Below, piece after piece: positions 1 to 7,751 of a stretch of 64,000 nt of DNA. Below the pieces are notes generated by a model. The model made no database searches. It worked only from the letters and a program-made list of their open reading frames with translations, and was not told the origin of the DNA. How positions within the stretch are numbered: the stretch's first letter is position 1; each line of letters begins with the position of its first letter. This stretch comes from G963667425 sp963667425 [NCBI: bacterium]. Lineage in GTDB: Bacteria; UBP6; UBA1177. The DNA lies in the NCBI GenBank assembly GCA_963667425.1, contig OY763407.1, forward strand, positions 1,550,001-1,614,000. The letters are read 5' to 3'. A program made the translations under genes and the position numbers.

Positions 1-34
1 AAATACATTTTTTGAAAGAAGATATTCAGCATTC

Positions 35-63
35 TTTACAATACAGCTATTATAATGTAAACT
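35..63 (+). promoter_or_regulatory. Candidate sigma70-type promoter for the CsgG-like/LPP20 operon
   Basis: A perfect TATAAT lies at 51-56, about 60 nt before the first gene. No good -35 is correctly spaced for it. An alternative pair is TTTACA (35-40) and TAAACT (58-63), separated by 17 nt. The region 1-118 shows no gene. Transcription start is inferred only. Confidence 0.35.
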
Positions 64-118
64 CACTTCAGCAAAAATAGAATTATAAATATATCATTAA
101 TGCTATATGGAGCTTGTT

Positions 119-1231
119 ATGAAATATTTGATTTTCATTTCATTTATTATGATGTTTCTAGTTTCATGCGGACCTGTTTCCCAGTATGTAAGAATAGAAT
201 CCATAAGACCGGCAGAAATTAATCTTAAAGGTAAAAACAAAATAGTTGTGGGCACTTTTGAAGGAACAGGCGGTAAAAACATAGAATCCGCAATCAAAGA
301 CAGAGTCAGCAGCTCCGGTTATCTGGAATTAATTGACAGATCCAATATGGAAGATATTGTAAAAGAACTTGAAGTATCAACATCAGATCTTGCCAATTCA
401 AAAATAGAGCTTGGTAAAATTGAATCGGCATCAATTTTAATAAAAGGAAGAATTCCTGTATGGAACTATACAGAAAATATAGAAACTACAGCTATGACAT
501 GCTATAAACCTGAATATGAATCATGTGTATCAAATGCTGAAAATACTTGTGAAAAAAGAGCTGAAACACTATGCAAAAAATCAAATGATGCTGGATGTCA
601 GCAAGACAAGGAAGATGCCTGTGAGCAACAGGAAAAAAGAAAATGTGAAAGAAAATACACTTATGCCTGCACAAAATACACAAGAAGAGGAAAGGTAAAT
701 GTTTCTGTCTCTGCAGATGTGCTTGACATAGAAACAACAAAAAACATACGTTCCAAAATACTTCAATGCTCTAAAGAAACCTCTGTATCAAATATTGGTT
801 CTAAACCTCAATCGATCAATCGTGATTCAATGTTTTTAAGTTGCACTTCTTCAATAGCTTACGATTTTATAAAAGTTATTTCACCAACCACCTATTCCGA
901 AAATGTAGTATTTTTTACACATGGAGATGTACCGATGCTTGAAACAGGAGTAAAATTTGTTGAAACAAATGATCTTGACGAAGCCGAATCATATTTCAGA
1001 AAAGCAATAAAGCAGATAACTTCCAGCAATGATATTGATAACGATGTAATAGGTGCAGCACACTGGGATCTTGCAATGGTTTTAAAATATAAAAACAACT
1101 TTACAGAATCTGTTGCTGAAATCAAAAAAGCATTCAAAATATCAGGTAACAATGAGTATCTTGATGAAATAAAAAATATAGAAATTAGAAAAAAAGAAGT
1201 TGAGACTCTTTCCGAACAGGGGGTAAAATGA
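119..1231 (+). CDS. CsgG/LpoB-like outer-membrane lipoprotein with an 8-Cys ladder and C-terminal TPR-like region
   Basis: A 370-aa predicted lipoprotein. The signal peptide begins MKYLIFISF and ends in lipobox LVSC followed by GP. The ATG at 119 is chosen because GGAG at 109-112 is spaced correctly for it, while the in-frame ATG at 107 has no ribosome site. Residues about 35-125 (KIVVGTFEG, then LELIDRSNMEDIVKEL) resemble the CsgG/LpoB alpha-beta fold. Residues 128-184 are an insert with Cys at exactly every eighth position: 128, 136, 144, 152, 160, 168, 176 and 184. The chain then returns to beta-strand-like sequence (KVNVSVSADVLDIET). Residues about 285-350 look like one or two TPR helical pairs. 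The stop overlaps the next lipoprotein start (ATGA), so the two are probably co-translated. The family assignment is from motif reading; the precise role, such as a peptidoglycan-synthase activator or secretion component, is not established. Confidence 0.72.
   Translation: MKYLIFISFIMMFLVSCGPVSQYVRIESIRPAEINLKGKNKIVVGTFEGTGGKNIESAIKDRVSSSGYLELIDRSNMEDIVKELEVSTSDLANSKIELGKIESASILIKGRIPVWNYTENIETTAMTCYKPEYESCVSNAENTCEKRAETLCKKSNDAGCQQDKEDACEQQEKRKCERKYTYACTKYTRRGKVNVSVSADVLDIETTKNIRSKILQCSKETSVSNIGSKPQSINRDSMFLSCTSSIAYDFIKVISPTTYSENVVFFTHGDVPMLETGVKFVETNDLDEAESYFRKAIKQITSSNDIDNDVIGAAHWDLAMVLKYKNNFTESVAEIKKAFKISGNNEYLDEIKNIEIRKKEVETLSEQGVK
500..670 (+). repeat. Coding octad repeat: Cys every 8 residues, eight times
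   Basis: Within the CsgG-like lipoprotein, eight Cys codons fall at exact 24-nt intervals from 500 to 668, giving seven consecutive C-x7-C units. The residues between them are mostly polar and charged (for example EKRAETL, QQDKEDA, EQQEKRK), consistent with helix. The spacing was read directly from the codons. Confidence 0.9.
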
Positions 1232-2280
1232 AAAAGTTATTAACATTGATAATTGTTGCATGTATTACTGTTTCATGTGCTACAACACAAAATAACAATA
1301 ATAAAATCACTACAGAAGCATCAAAAAAAACTAAACCTTCATGGATCAGCACTCCGCCGTTGGACAGCTCAAATGTTTATGCTGTAGGAATAGCCAAAGA
1401 TGCCGATTCTCTTGAAAAAGCAAGAACGGCGGCCCGTAATTCCGCTTTATCGCAAATAGCCGGATATATAGGAATAAATATAAAATCGACTCTTGAAATA
1501 AACGATTCTACAGAAAAAGATTTAAGTGTTGCTTCCAATATTCAGTCCGAAACAGAAAATGTTGAGCTTGAAAAAGTGCAGTTCGTGGATGAATATTATG
1601 AAAAAACAACAAGAATAATCGGAGGATACTACGAAGAAAATTTTGATGTATATGTTCTTGCTAAATATTCAAAAGCATCTGCTGAAACGGCAAAAACTAA
1701 AACAGACAAAAAACGTGAAGCAGATGTTATGGCTGCACTTAGAATATATAAATCTTCTCTTGATATAAAAAATATCACGGAAACAGGAAAAATATTTGAT
1801 AATCTAAAAAAAGCTGAAAAAGCACTTGAAAGAAACAAAAACTTCCCGTTAAATGATCAGGATTTCAAAACAGTGCCGGAACTTCAGAATGCGATATCTA
1901 ATAAAATAAAGAACTTTACAGCACTTTCCGGATTAGTGACAGCAAATTTTTCAGGCGCACCCATTCCTGAGAAAGCTGAAGCATACGCTTATGAAGTGCT
2001 TTCAGCAAGGAACATAAATGTTACTACAAAAGATAAGATTCATAGGTTTGAAACTGCAATTATAATTGAAAGTGAAAAAACCGGAGATTCTCTTGGTACA
2101 CTTACATGCAGACACATTAAATACAGATATGAAATAAAAGATCTTTGGAAAGAATCAGGAATAATCACTGGCGGCGGAGAAGAAAAAGGGTTTGGAAAAA
2201 CTCAAAAAGAATCTGTGGTAAATGCGTTTAAAAAAATAGTGGAAAAAGTTGGAGATAAAATAACAGAAAACAGAAACTAG
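1228..2280 (+). CDS. LPP20-family lipoprotein
   Basis: A 350-aa lipoprotein with signal MKKLLTLIIVACITVSC; the lipobox is TVSC. The segment KPSWISTPP, then VYAVGIAKDADSLEKARTAA, is typical of the LPP20/FlgP-like fold: a Trp-containing entry followed by a helix rich in Ala and Arg that leads into a beta sheet. A second, weaker copy of the fold may lie at about residues 235-345. The start overlaps the preceding stop by 4 nt. In other Gram-negatives LPP20-type proteins occur beside LpoB/CsgG- or FlgO-like proteins, so a joint envelope complex is inferred. No flagellar genes are present here. Its 3' end overlaps the convergent peptidase gene by 4 nt (CTAG). Confidence 0.75.
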   Translation: MKKLLTLIIVACITVSCATTQNNNNKITTEASKKTKPSWISTPPLDSSNVYAVGIAKDADSLEKARTAARNSALSQIAGYIGINIKSTLEINDSTEKDLSVASNIQSETENVELEKVQFVDEYYEKTTRIIGGYYEENFDVYVLAKYSKASAETAKTKTDKKREADVMAALRIYKSSLDIKNITETGKIFDNLKKAEKALERNKNFPLNDQDFKTVPELQNAISNKIKNFTALSGLVTANFSGAPIPEKAEAYAYEVLSARNINVTTKDKIHRFETAIIIESEKTGDSLGTLTCRHIKYRYEIKDLWKESGIITGGGEEKGFGKTQKESVVNAFKKIVEKVGDKITENRN

Positions 2281-3839
2281 ATTTCGTACTCGGCTCTTAT
2301 ATCAATTGGAATATCTTTAAGTTTATCCAGTGTATCAGTAATTTCCTTACCCGGTTTAGCATATTTCTTAAGAAACTCCTGAGCCTTTTCAGGAGTTGCA
2401 TTTGCCTCTATATCACAAATAGTATTGAGAAGTTCATCTGTATGTTTTGTAAGTTCAGCAACATTAAGAGTAAATCTTCCATCGTGCTCAAGGGTTATAA
2501 CACCTTTTTCCATAAACCAGTTAAACTGAATAACGTTTGCAGCTCCATGAGCTTCATGGACACCAAATCTCATAGATCTGAAAAGACCTGCAAAATAACT
2601 TTCAAAGAGTTCTTCAGGTTTATATTCAGGAATACCATATTTACCGCCAAGATGAAGAAGAAGATAAAGAGCGCCTGTATCAGCTTTTGCTTCTTCGACT
2701 GCCGTATATGCAGAACCTATACATTTAGCAACATTTTCACCATTTGATCTATATGCAGGTCCAAGACCGTGACTTACTTCATGAAGAAGAACAAAATTAA
2801 AATAAGGATCAAAAAGAGCAGTTCCATTTTCGAGAACTCTTTCAGCAATAACTTTAGTGCATGTATTAAATTTTGCCTGCATTACATTATAAATCATAAC
2901 TTGTTTCCAGCCGACATTTCCCCTAACCCATGGGTCATTTGGAAGATTAAAAGCCGAAGCCATAATCCCCTGAGCTGCTTCTCCGGCAGAATATATCTGA
3001 TTGACAACAACCATTGGAGCCATACCGCCAACCGCAGGTTTTGAACCTTCAGGAACAGGAAAAATTTCTGCAAGTTTATTAAGATTACTTTCTATTTCAG
3101 CAAGAGCATCACCTTTTTCACGATCGACAACAAGAAGCATCGATTCATAAGTTGCCTTGATTCCCATGAAAGCATCAGCGTAAACCTCATAAGGACCCAT
3201 AACAAGTTCAAGTGGAGAATTTTTCATCTTTACCCATTCACTGTCGGAATGCTGATATTCACCATTAAGGAGTGTTTCAGCCCTATGCTTAAGATAACTT
3301 GAAAGCTCTTCATTTTCTACAATTTCAGCGGCCTTTTCAAGATTTTCAGATATGTATTCAAGCTCTACATTGTAATATTCATGAAATGGAACAGCTTTTA
3401 AACCATCATCATCTCTCACTACCACAGTATATGTATCTGTAAATCTTTCTTTTTCCTCTTTTGAAAGAGTTTCAAGAAACGTTTCAAATTCTTCTTTTTC
3501 AATATCTGCAGGATAAAAAGCACAACCCTTAGGTCTGTCGTCTATACCGTCGAATTCAGATTTATAATCAGTAAGCTGATTCCAGGGTCCCTTAAAAAAT
3601 TCATAAAAGGATTTTCTGTCTTCGTCATCAGAATCCATTATTTCATCATAATGTTCAGGAAGATACTCATTCTGCTGTCTTAAAAATATTTCAGTAATAC
3701 CATCCATTGCATTCTTAATATAAGGAAGGGCTTCCTTAAGATCTTCAGTTAAAGGAATATCATCGCTATGAAGCTTAACCGGCTTAAACTGAGCAAGAAC
3801 ATCCATAAACTTTTTATCGCATCCGCAATTACAACCCAT
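2277..3839 (-). CDS. M49-family (dipeptidyl-peptidase III-like) zinc metallopeptidase
   Basis: A 520-aa protein starting MGCNCGCDKK, chosen because GGAGG lies just upstream of this ATG; upstream in-frame starts lack a ribosome site. HEVSHG (residues 353-358) supplies the zinc-binding His pair and catalytic Glu. EEAKAD (382-387) matches the family's EECRAE-like motif, with E383 as likely third zinc ligand. M49 enzymes usually have HExxxH; a five-residue HExxH variant is known in DPP III of Caldithrix. The preceding LNDPWVRGNVGWKQVM region also fits these proteins. No signal peptide is visible, so it is probably cytoplasmic, trimming dipeptides from oligopeptides. The N-terminal Cys-Asn-Cys-Gly-Cys could bind a metal or cofactor. 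It is transcribed divergently from the PilZ-like gene. Confidence 0.75.
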   Translation of the reverse strand: MGCNCGCDKKFMDVLAQFKPVKLHSDDIPLTEDLKEALPYIKNAMDGITEIFLRQQNEYLPEHYDEIMDSDDEDRKSFYEFFKGPWNQLTDYKSEFDGIDDRPKGCAFYPADIEKEEFETFLETLSKEEKERFTDTYTVVVRDDDGLKAVPFHEYYNVELEYISENLEKAAEIVENEELSSYLKHRAETLLNGEYQHSDSEWVKMKNSPLELVMGPYEVYADAFMGIKATYESMLLVVDREKGDALAEIESNLNKLAEIFPVPEGSKPAVGGMAPMVVVNQIYSAGEAAQGIMASAFNLPNDPWVRGNVGWKQVMIYNVMQAKFNTCTKVIAERVLENGTALFDPYFNFVLLHEVSHGLGPAYRSNGENVAKCIGSAYTAVEEAKADTGALYLLLHLGGKYGIPEYKPEELFESYFAGLFRSMRFGVHEAHGAANVIQFNWFMEKGVITLEHDGRFTLNVAELTKHTDELLNTICDIEANATPEKAQEFLKKYAKPGKEITDTLDKLKDIPIDIRAEYEI

Positions 3840-4034
3840 AACTTCCTCCATTTTATAAAAGTTATCAATACTCAGCATGATTGTTATACCTTTTAAAAGT
3901 TTTTGCAATTTTTTAATAACATGGAAGAATTTAAACTTGAAATTCATATTTTTATAATAAAAAAATAGAGGAAGCTTGATTTTTTTAGTTTTAACAGTTT
4001 AATTGTAGCAACAGTTTTAATTGGTGGTTTTACA

Positions 4035-4571
4035 ATGAAAGAGAATAATAGTTATGTAAGAGTTCCGGCAAGTATTCTTTTAAACATCGAAGAAATAAAA
4101 ACCATGCCTCTAAGCTGGGGCAGGACGTCTACTGTACACCTTTCTAAAACAAACGTCGAAATTTCACCTCATGCAGACTCTTTTTCAACAGAAGAACTTT
4201 TTTTCATGCTTTATGCGGCAATAGGAGAAATTAAGGAAGACATCATTCAAATAAAAGAAAAGCTTGGCGTTCCTTCTTCTGAAAAGATGAAAGAAAAATC
4301 AGTTGAAATAAGCGGTTCAAGAATAATTGTTCAGGAAGAGATACCAAGAGATTATGATAAAATATGGAAAATCACATTTGTTCTTCCATTAAATTTACCT
4401 CTAAAATTACAAGTTATAGCAAAACTTGATGAAAGACCATTCAAAGATCCAAAAACAGGTCTTTATGTAAATAATTTTAAATTTAAAATGATATCTGATG
4501 ACGATAGAGAGCTTGTTATAAGATATACATTTAAAAGACAGCGCGAACTTATAAATATAGGAAAATTATAA
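4035..4571 (+). CDS. PilZ-domain-like protein
   Basis: A 178-aa soluble protein. The N-terminal half (about 1-90) is unrecognised and mentions of strand-helix structure are only suggestive. From about residue 92 the layout resembles PilZ (c-di-GMP-binding) domains: a Ser-Gly-Ser-Arg strand (EISGSRIIV), a KITFVLPL strand, and a final strand and helix VIRYTFKRQRELI that is typical of PilZ C-termini. The canonical RxxxR and (D/N)xSxxG motifs are not clearly intact, so ligand binding is doubtful. A GGTGG ribosome site precedes the ATG. The gene ends 19 nt before the giant exoprotein gene and is probably in one operon with both exoproteins, which could make it a regulator or assembly factor for them. 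Confidence 0.6.
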   Translation: MKENNSYVRVPASILLNIEEIKTMPLSWGRTSTVHLSKTNVEISPHADSFSTEELFFMLYAAIGEIKEDIIQIKEKLGVPSSEKMKEKSVEISGSRIIVQEEIPRDYDKIWKITFVLPLNLPLKLQVIAKLDERPFKDPKTGLYVNNFKFKMISDDDRELVIRYTFKRQRELINIGKL

Positions 4572-4590
4572 TTTTTTATTCGGAGGCATA

Positions 4591-7500
4591 ATGAACAAGT
4601 TTGCTAAATTTTTACTTCTTACAGCATTTTTATTCCCACTTATTTTATCAGCAGCAGAAACAGATCCTTATTATGGAAGTGCCATCAGTTCTACTGTTTC
4701 TATTGATGAATCAGGAAACGAACTCAAATGGGAAGAAGGCAACCATGACTTTTTTGTTATGTTTAAATCTCTCCTTAAAAGTACAACAAATCAGGCTTCA
4801 GGATCAAATCCTGAACCGGAAGCATGTATGAGCGAAATGGATCTCGCCGATTTTTCATCAACAGGAAAAGGATATTTTGAACTTAAATCAGGCATGATTC
4901 CTGAAGATGCTGAAATAGAAAAAGCATACCTTATATGGGTAGCAGCACAGGAACCATCCGACATAGCAAGTGGAGTAACACCTGACAATTCTGTCACACT
5001 TACTTTTAAACATTCAAATTCTGCATTAGATACGACAGCAACTATAACTGGAACAAGAAATGGTATTTTAGGAACAGGAGATGTTCCAGGTCAACAGGAT
5101 TTCGCATTTGAAGGTATTTCATGGTATTATACACAAACTGAAAAAATTGGTTATTTTACATATAGAAAAGATATAACTGATTTTTTTACCACAATTCATC
5201 AAAAAGGCAGAGATGCCGAACTTGCAAATGATGGTTTTGCTGTTATGGGTAAATATGCAGTAAGTGATCTTCTCTGTTCAGAACATGAATATTACAAACC
5301 ATCATCAGGTTCATCCATTATGGTAAATGGTTGGGCAATATTTTTTGTTTACAAAACAAGCGCAGAAAATTTCAAACCAAAAAAGATATACGTTTACAAT
5401 GGACTTATGCTTTATCAATATCAGGAAGACACAATAAACGTTTCCGGTTTTGAATTTCCAAAAGACCCAACTGTAAGGCTTACATTCATGGCATCAGAAG
5501 GAGATCCTAACCTTGCAAGTGCAACATATGTTCCGGATGGTTCATGGACAGCAAAAGCAGCTCCTCCTGAAGGTTTATATTTTAAAGGCGATGAAACACT
5601 TGCATGGAAAAGAATATACAATGAATGTAATCCTGCAAAAAACACAGACTCCAATGGAACAGCATTTGAATATGTTGAAGTTTACAATTCTATATCAAGT
5701 ATGTATTACTGGGACAGCGATACTCCAACCTGTATAGGCGGTGATCCAACAAATGTTAATCAGAATGAAATTGAATATGGTATGGACGTTGATACATTTG
5801 TATTCACACAAAATGATTACCCAGGTCATTTAAACGTAGGAACTGATAATGTGTCTCTAAAAGTTTCAGTGAATGGAGACCTTATCTTCAGCAACTTCCT
5901 TGTTGTCAGCCTTGATACAAAGCCTGTTGCATTTGACATTCCAGGAGAACAGGAAAAAGCTATATGTACATGTTCATCTTCTCCGGCACAGGCATGTACT
6001 GACAGACCACTTTACTTTACTATTAAAGTTCAGAACTGGGGAGATGATATAGCGAAAGAGGTAAAAGTAAGAGACGTTCTCAAAGAAAGTTACAAATATG
6101 TTCCCGGAACAACAGAAGTTACATACAGATTTAAAAAGGGAACAACAGAAGAAAAAACTCAGAGTTGGACAAAACTTGAAGATTCTGCAGGCAGCGCATT
6201 TCCACTTGCTGCAGCTGACGGATATCAGATTCCTGAAGATATGATGCCATGTGATGAAACAACAAAAGATACTTGCGATACTGTATATATAAGATTTAAA
6301 GTAACTCTTCCTGATGGACTTTCATCATGGGGAAAAGGTGAAGTTCTTGAAAATCAGGCAACAATTACCGACAAGAATGGAACATATAAAACAAACAGCG
6401 ATGTTGTACTTAAAGTCAGAATGGATACTTTATGTCCAACAATTGCAGAATGTGCTGAACCATCAAAAGCATCCTGCGGTGAAGATCTTGGAAACGGAGA
6501 AGCTCCTGAATGTACAAAAGATGAAGATTGTGCTGATGGTCAGAAATGTTCAGATGAAGGAACCTGTTATACGGAAACGACAGAAGGATTAACAACAAAT
6601 GCTATGGTAACGGTTTCTGTTGGTGAAAATTCACCTAAAAATGGATCTAATGGAATTATTTATGTTCCAAGCACTTCAACAGATGTAGTGATAGGTCAGA
6701 TGAAACTTCGTGCTATAGATGTTGCACATCAGTCAACAGATTATAAATTCAATCTCAATTCAGCATTTATAACTTTTGATTTTAAAGGTGTTGATGCTTC
6801 ATTTCTTTCCAATTTAAAACTATTTCATGATGTAAATGGTAACGGAATCAAAGACAGTATGGATACAGAACTTTCTTCAAAAGCTTCTATCAATGGAACA
6901 AAAGTTGAATTTACTGTTCTGAAACAATTTCAGGCAAACAAAGATATTTATTTTATAATAACATCTGATATTACCGGTACAGCACTTGATGCAACCAACT
7001 ATGTACAGGCATATATAGATGTAGCAGGAAGTATTCAGGTCTCCGACGCAGGATCAGCATCTTCAGTTCTCGATGGAACTGTAAGATTTGGTAAATACAG
7101 CACAGATCCAAGCGGTGACATTTTTATCTTTACAAAAGGAGTCAACGATCCGGCAATTCCAGCTGTAGCACCTGAAGATAATGTTTTCTCTGTAATGCAG
7201 ATAAGAGCAAATGCTAAAAACAGAAGCAACACCATAACATCCATAACCTTTGAATCAGAAGAAAATGACGGATTTGCACTTCTTGGAGATGGAATAAATT
7301 CTATATCCATATATAAAGATGCTAATGGTAATGGTGCTATTGACTCAGGAGATCTTCTTGTTGCAATGGAATCAAGTTTTGATGATTCATATTCTCATAC
7401 AATGAACGTAAATATTTCTGTAGCACAAGATACAGATACATTTCTTCTTGTAAAAGCAGAACTTTCAATGCCTGAAGGGACATCTGCATTATTAAGAATT

Positions 7501-7722
7501 CCTCTTGGAGGTCTCACACTTGCTACATCACAGACTATAGTAAAACTTCCGCTTGAATCAAAAACTTTTTCAATATCAAATGGCTCTTCAGAAGAAGAAG
7601 ATACAGGATGCAGCTGTAGTACAATAAATGTAGAAGAAAAGAACACTGCTATTTACCTTTTAGTTTTTGCAGGATTGCTTGCAGCAATGATAATGTTAAG
7701 AAAAGTTGTTTCCAAAATATAA
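4591..7722 (+). CDS. Giant secreted surface protein with DUF11-like domain and Cys-Ser-Cys C-terminal sorting tail (paralogue A)
   Basis: A 1043-aa exported protein with signal MNKFAKFLLLTAFLFPLILS followed by AAE; GGAGG precedes the start. The N-terminal region of about 450 residues is shared with the next gene (DYFVMFKSLLKS, WAIFFVYKTS, IYVYNGLMLY, TFVFTQNDYPGHL). A DUF11-like domain follows (FTIKVQNWGDDIAKEVKVRD, residues about 490-515), then a Cys-rich spacer (about 615-665). Two repeats with calcium-loop-like DVNGNGIKD and DANGNGAID come next. The end is Asp-Thr-Gly-Cys1007-Ser-Cys1009, a hydrophobic helix (YLLVFAGLLAAMIML) and basic RKVVSKI, as in MYXO-CTERM-type sorting tails. It is likely processed and anchored at, or released from, the cell surface. 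Binding partner unknown. Confidence 0.75.
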   Translation: MNKFAKFLLLTAFLFPLILSAAETDPYYGSAISSTVSIDESGNELKWEEGNHDFFVMFKSLLKSTTNQASGSNPEPEACMSEMDLADFSSTGKGYFELKSGMIPEDAEIEKAYLIWVAAQEPSDIASGVTPDNSVTLTFKHSNSALDTTATITGTRNGILGTGDVPGQQDFAFEGISWYYTQTEKIGYFTYRKDITDFFTTIHQKGRDAELANDGFAVMGKYAVSDLLCSEHEYYKPSSGSSIMVNGWAIFFVYKTSAENFKPKKIYVYNGLMLYQYQEDTINVSGFEFPKDPTVRLTFMASEGDPNLASATYVPDGSWTAKAAPPEGLYFKGDETLAWKRIYNECNPAKNTDSNGTAFEYVEVYNSISSMYYWDSDTPTCIGGDPTNVNQNEIEYGMDVDTFVFTQNDYPGHLNVGTDNVSLKVSVNGDLIFSNFLVVSLDTKPVAFDIPGEQEKAICTCSSSPAQACTDRPLYFTIKVQNWGDDIAKEVKVRDVLKESYKYVPGTTEVTYRFKKGTTEEKTQSWTKLEDSAGSAFPLAAADGYQIPEDMMPCDETTKDTCDTVYIRFKVTLPDGLSSWGKGEVLENQATITDKNGTYKTNSDVVLKVRMDTLCPTIAECAEPSKASCGEDLGNGEAPECTKDEDCADGQKCSDEGTCYTETTEGLTTNAMVTVSVGENSPKNGSNGIIYVPSTSTDVVIGQMKLRAIDVAHQSTDYKFNLNSAFITFDFKGVDASFLSNLKLFHDVNGNGIKDSMDTELSSKASINGTKVEFTVLKQFQANKDIYFIITSDITGTALDATNYVQAYIDVAGSIQVSDAGSASSVLDGTVRFGKYSTDPSGDIFIFTKGVNDPAIPAVAPEDNVFSVMQIRANAKNRSNTITSITFESEENDGFALLGDGINSISIYKDANGNGAIDSGDLLVAMESSFDDSYSHTMNVNISVAQDTDTFLLVKAELSMPEGTSALLRIPLGGLTLATSQTIVKLPLESKTFSISNGSSEEEDTGCSCSTINVEEKNTAIYLLVFAGLLAAMIMLRKVVSKI

Positions 7723-7751
7723 ATTTTAGAGGATTTTAAGAGGGTAAACAG

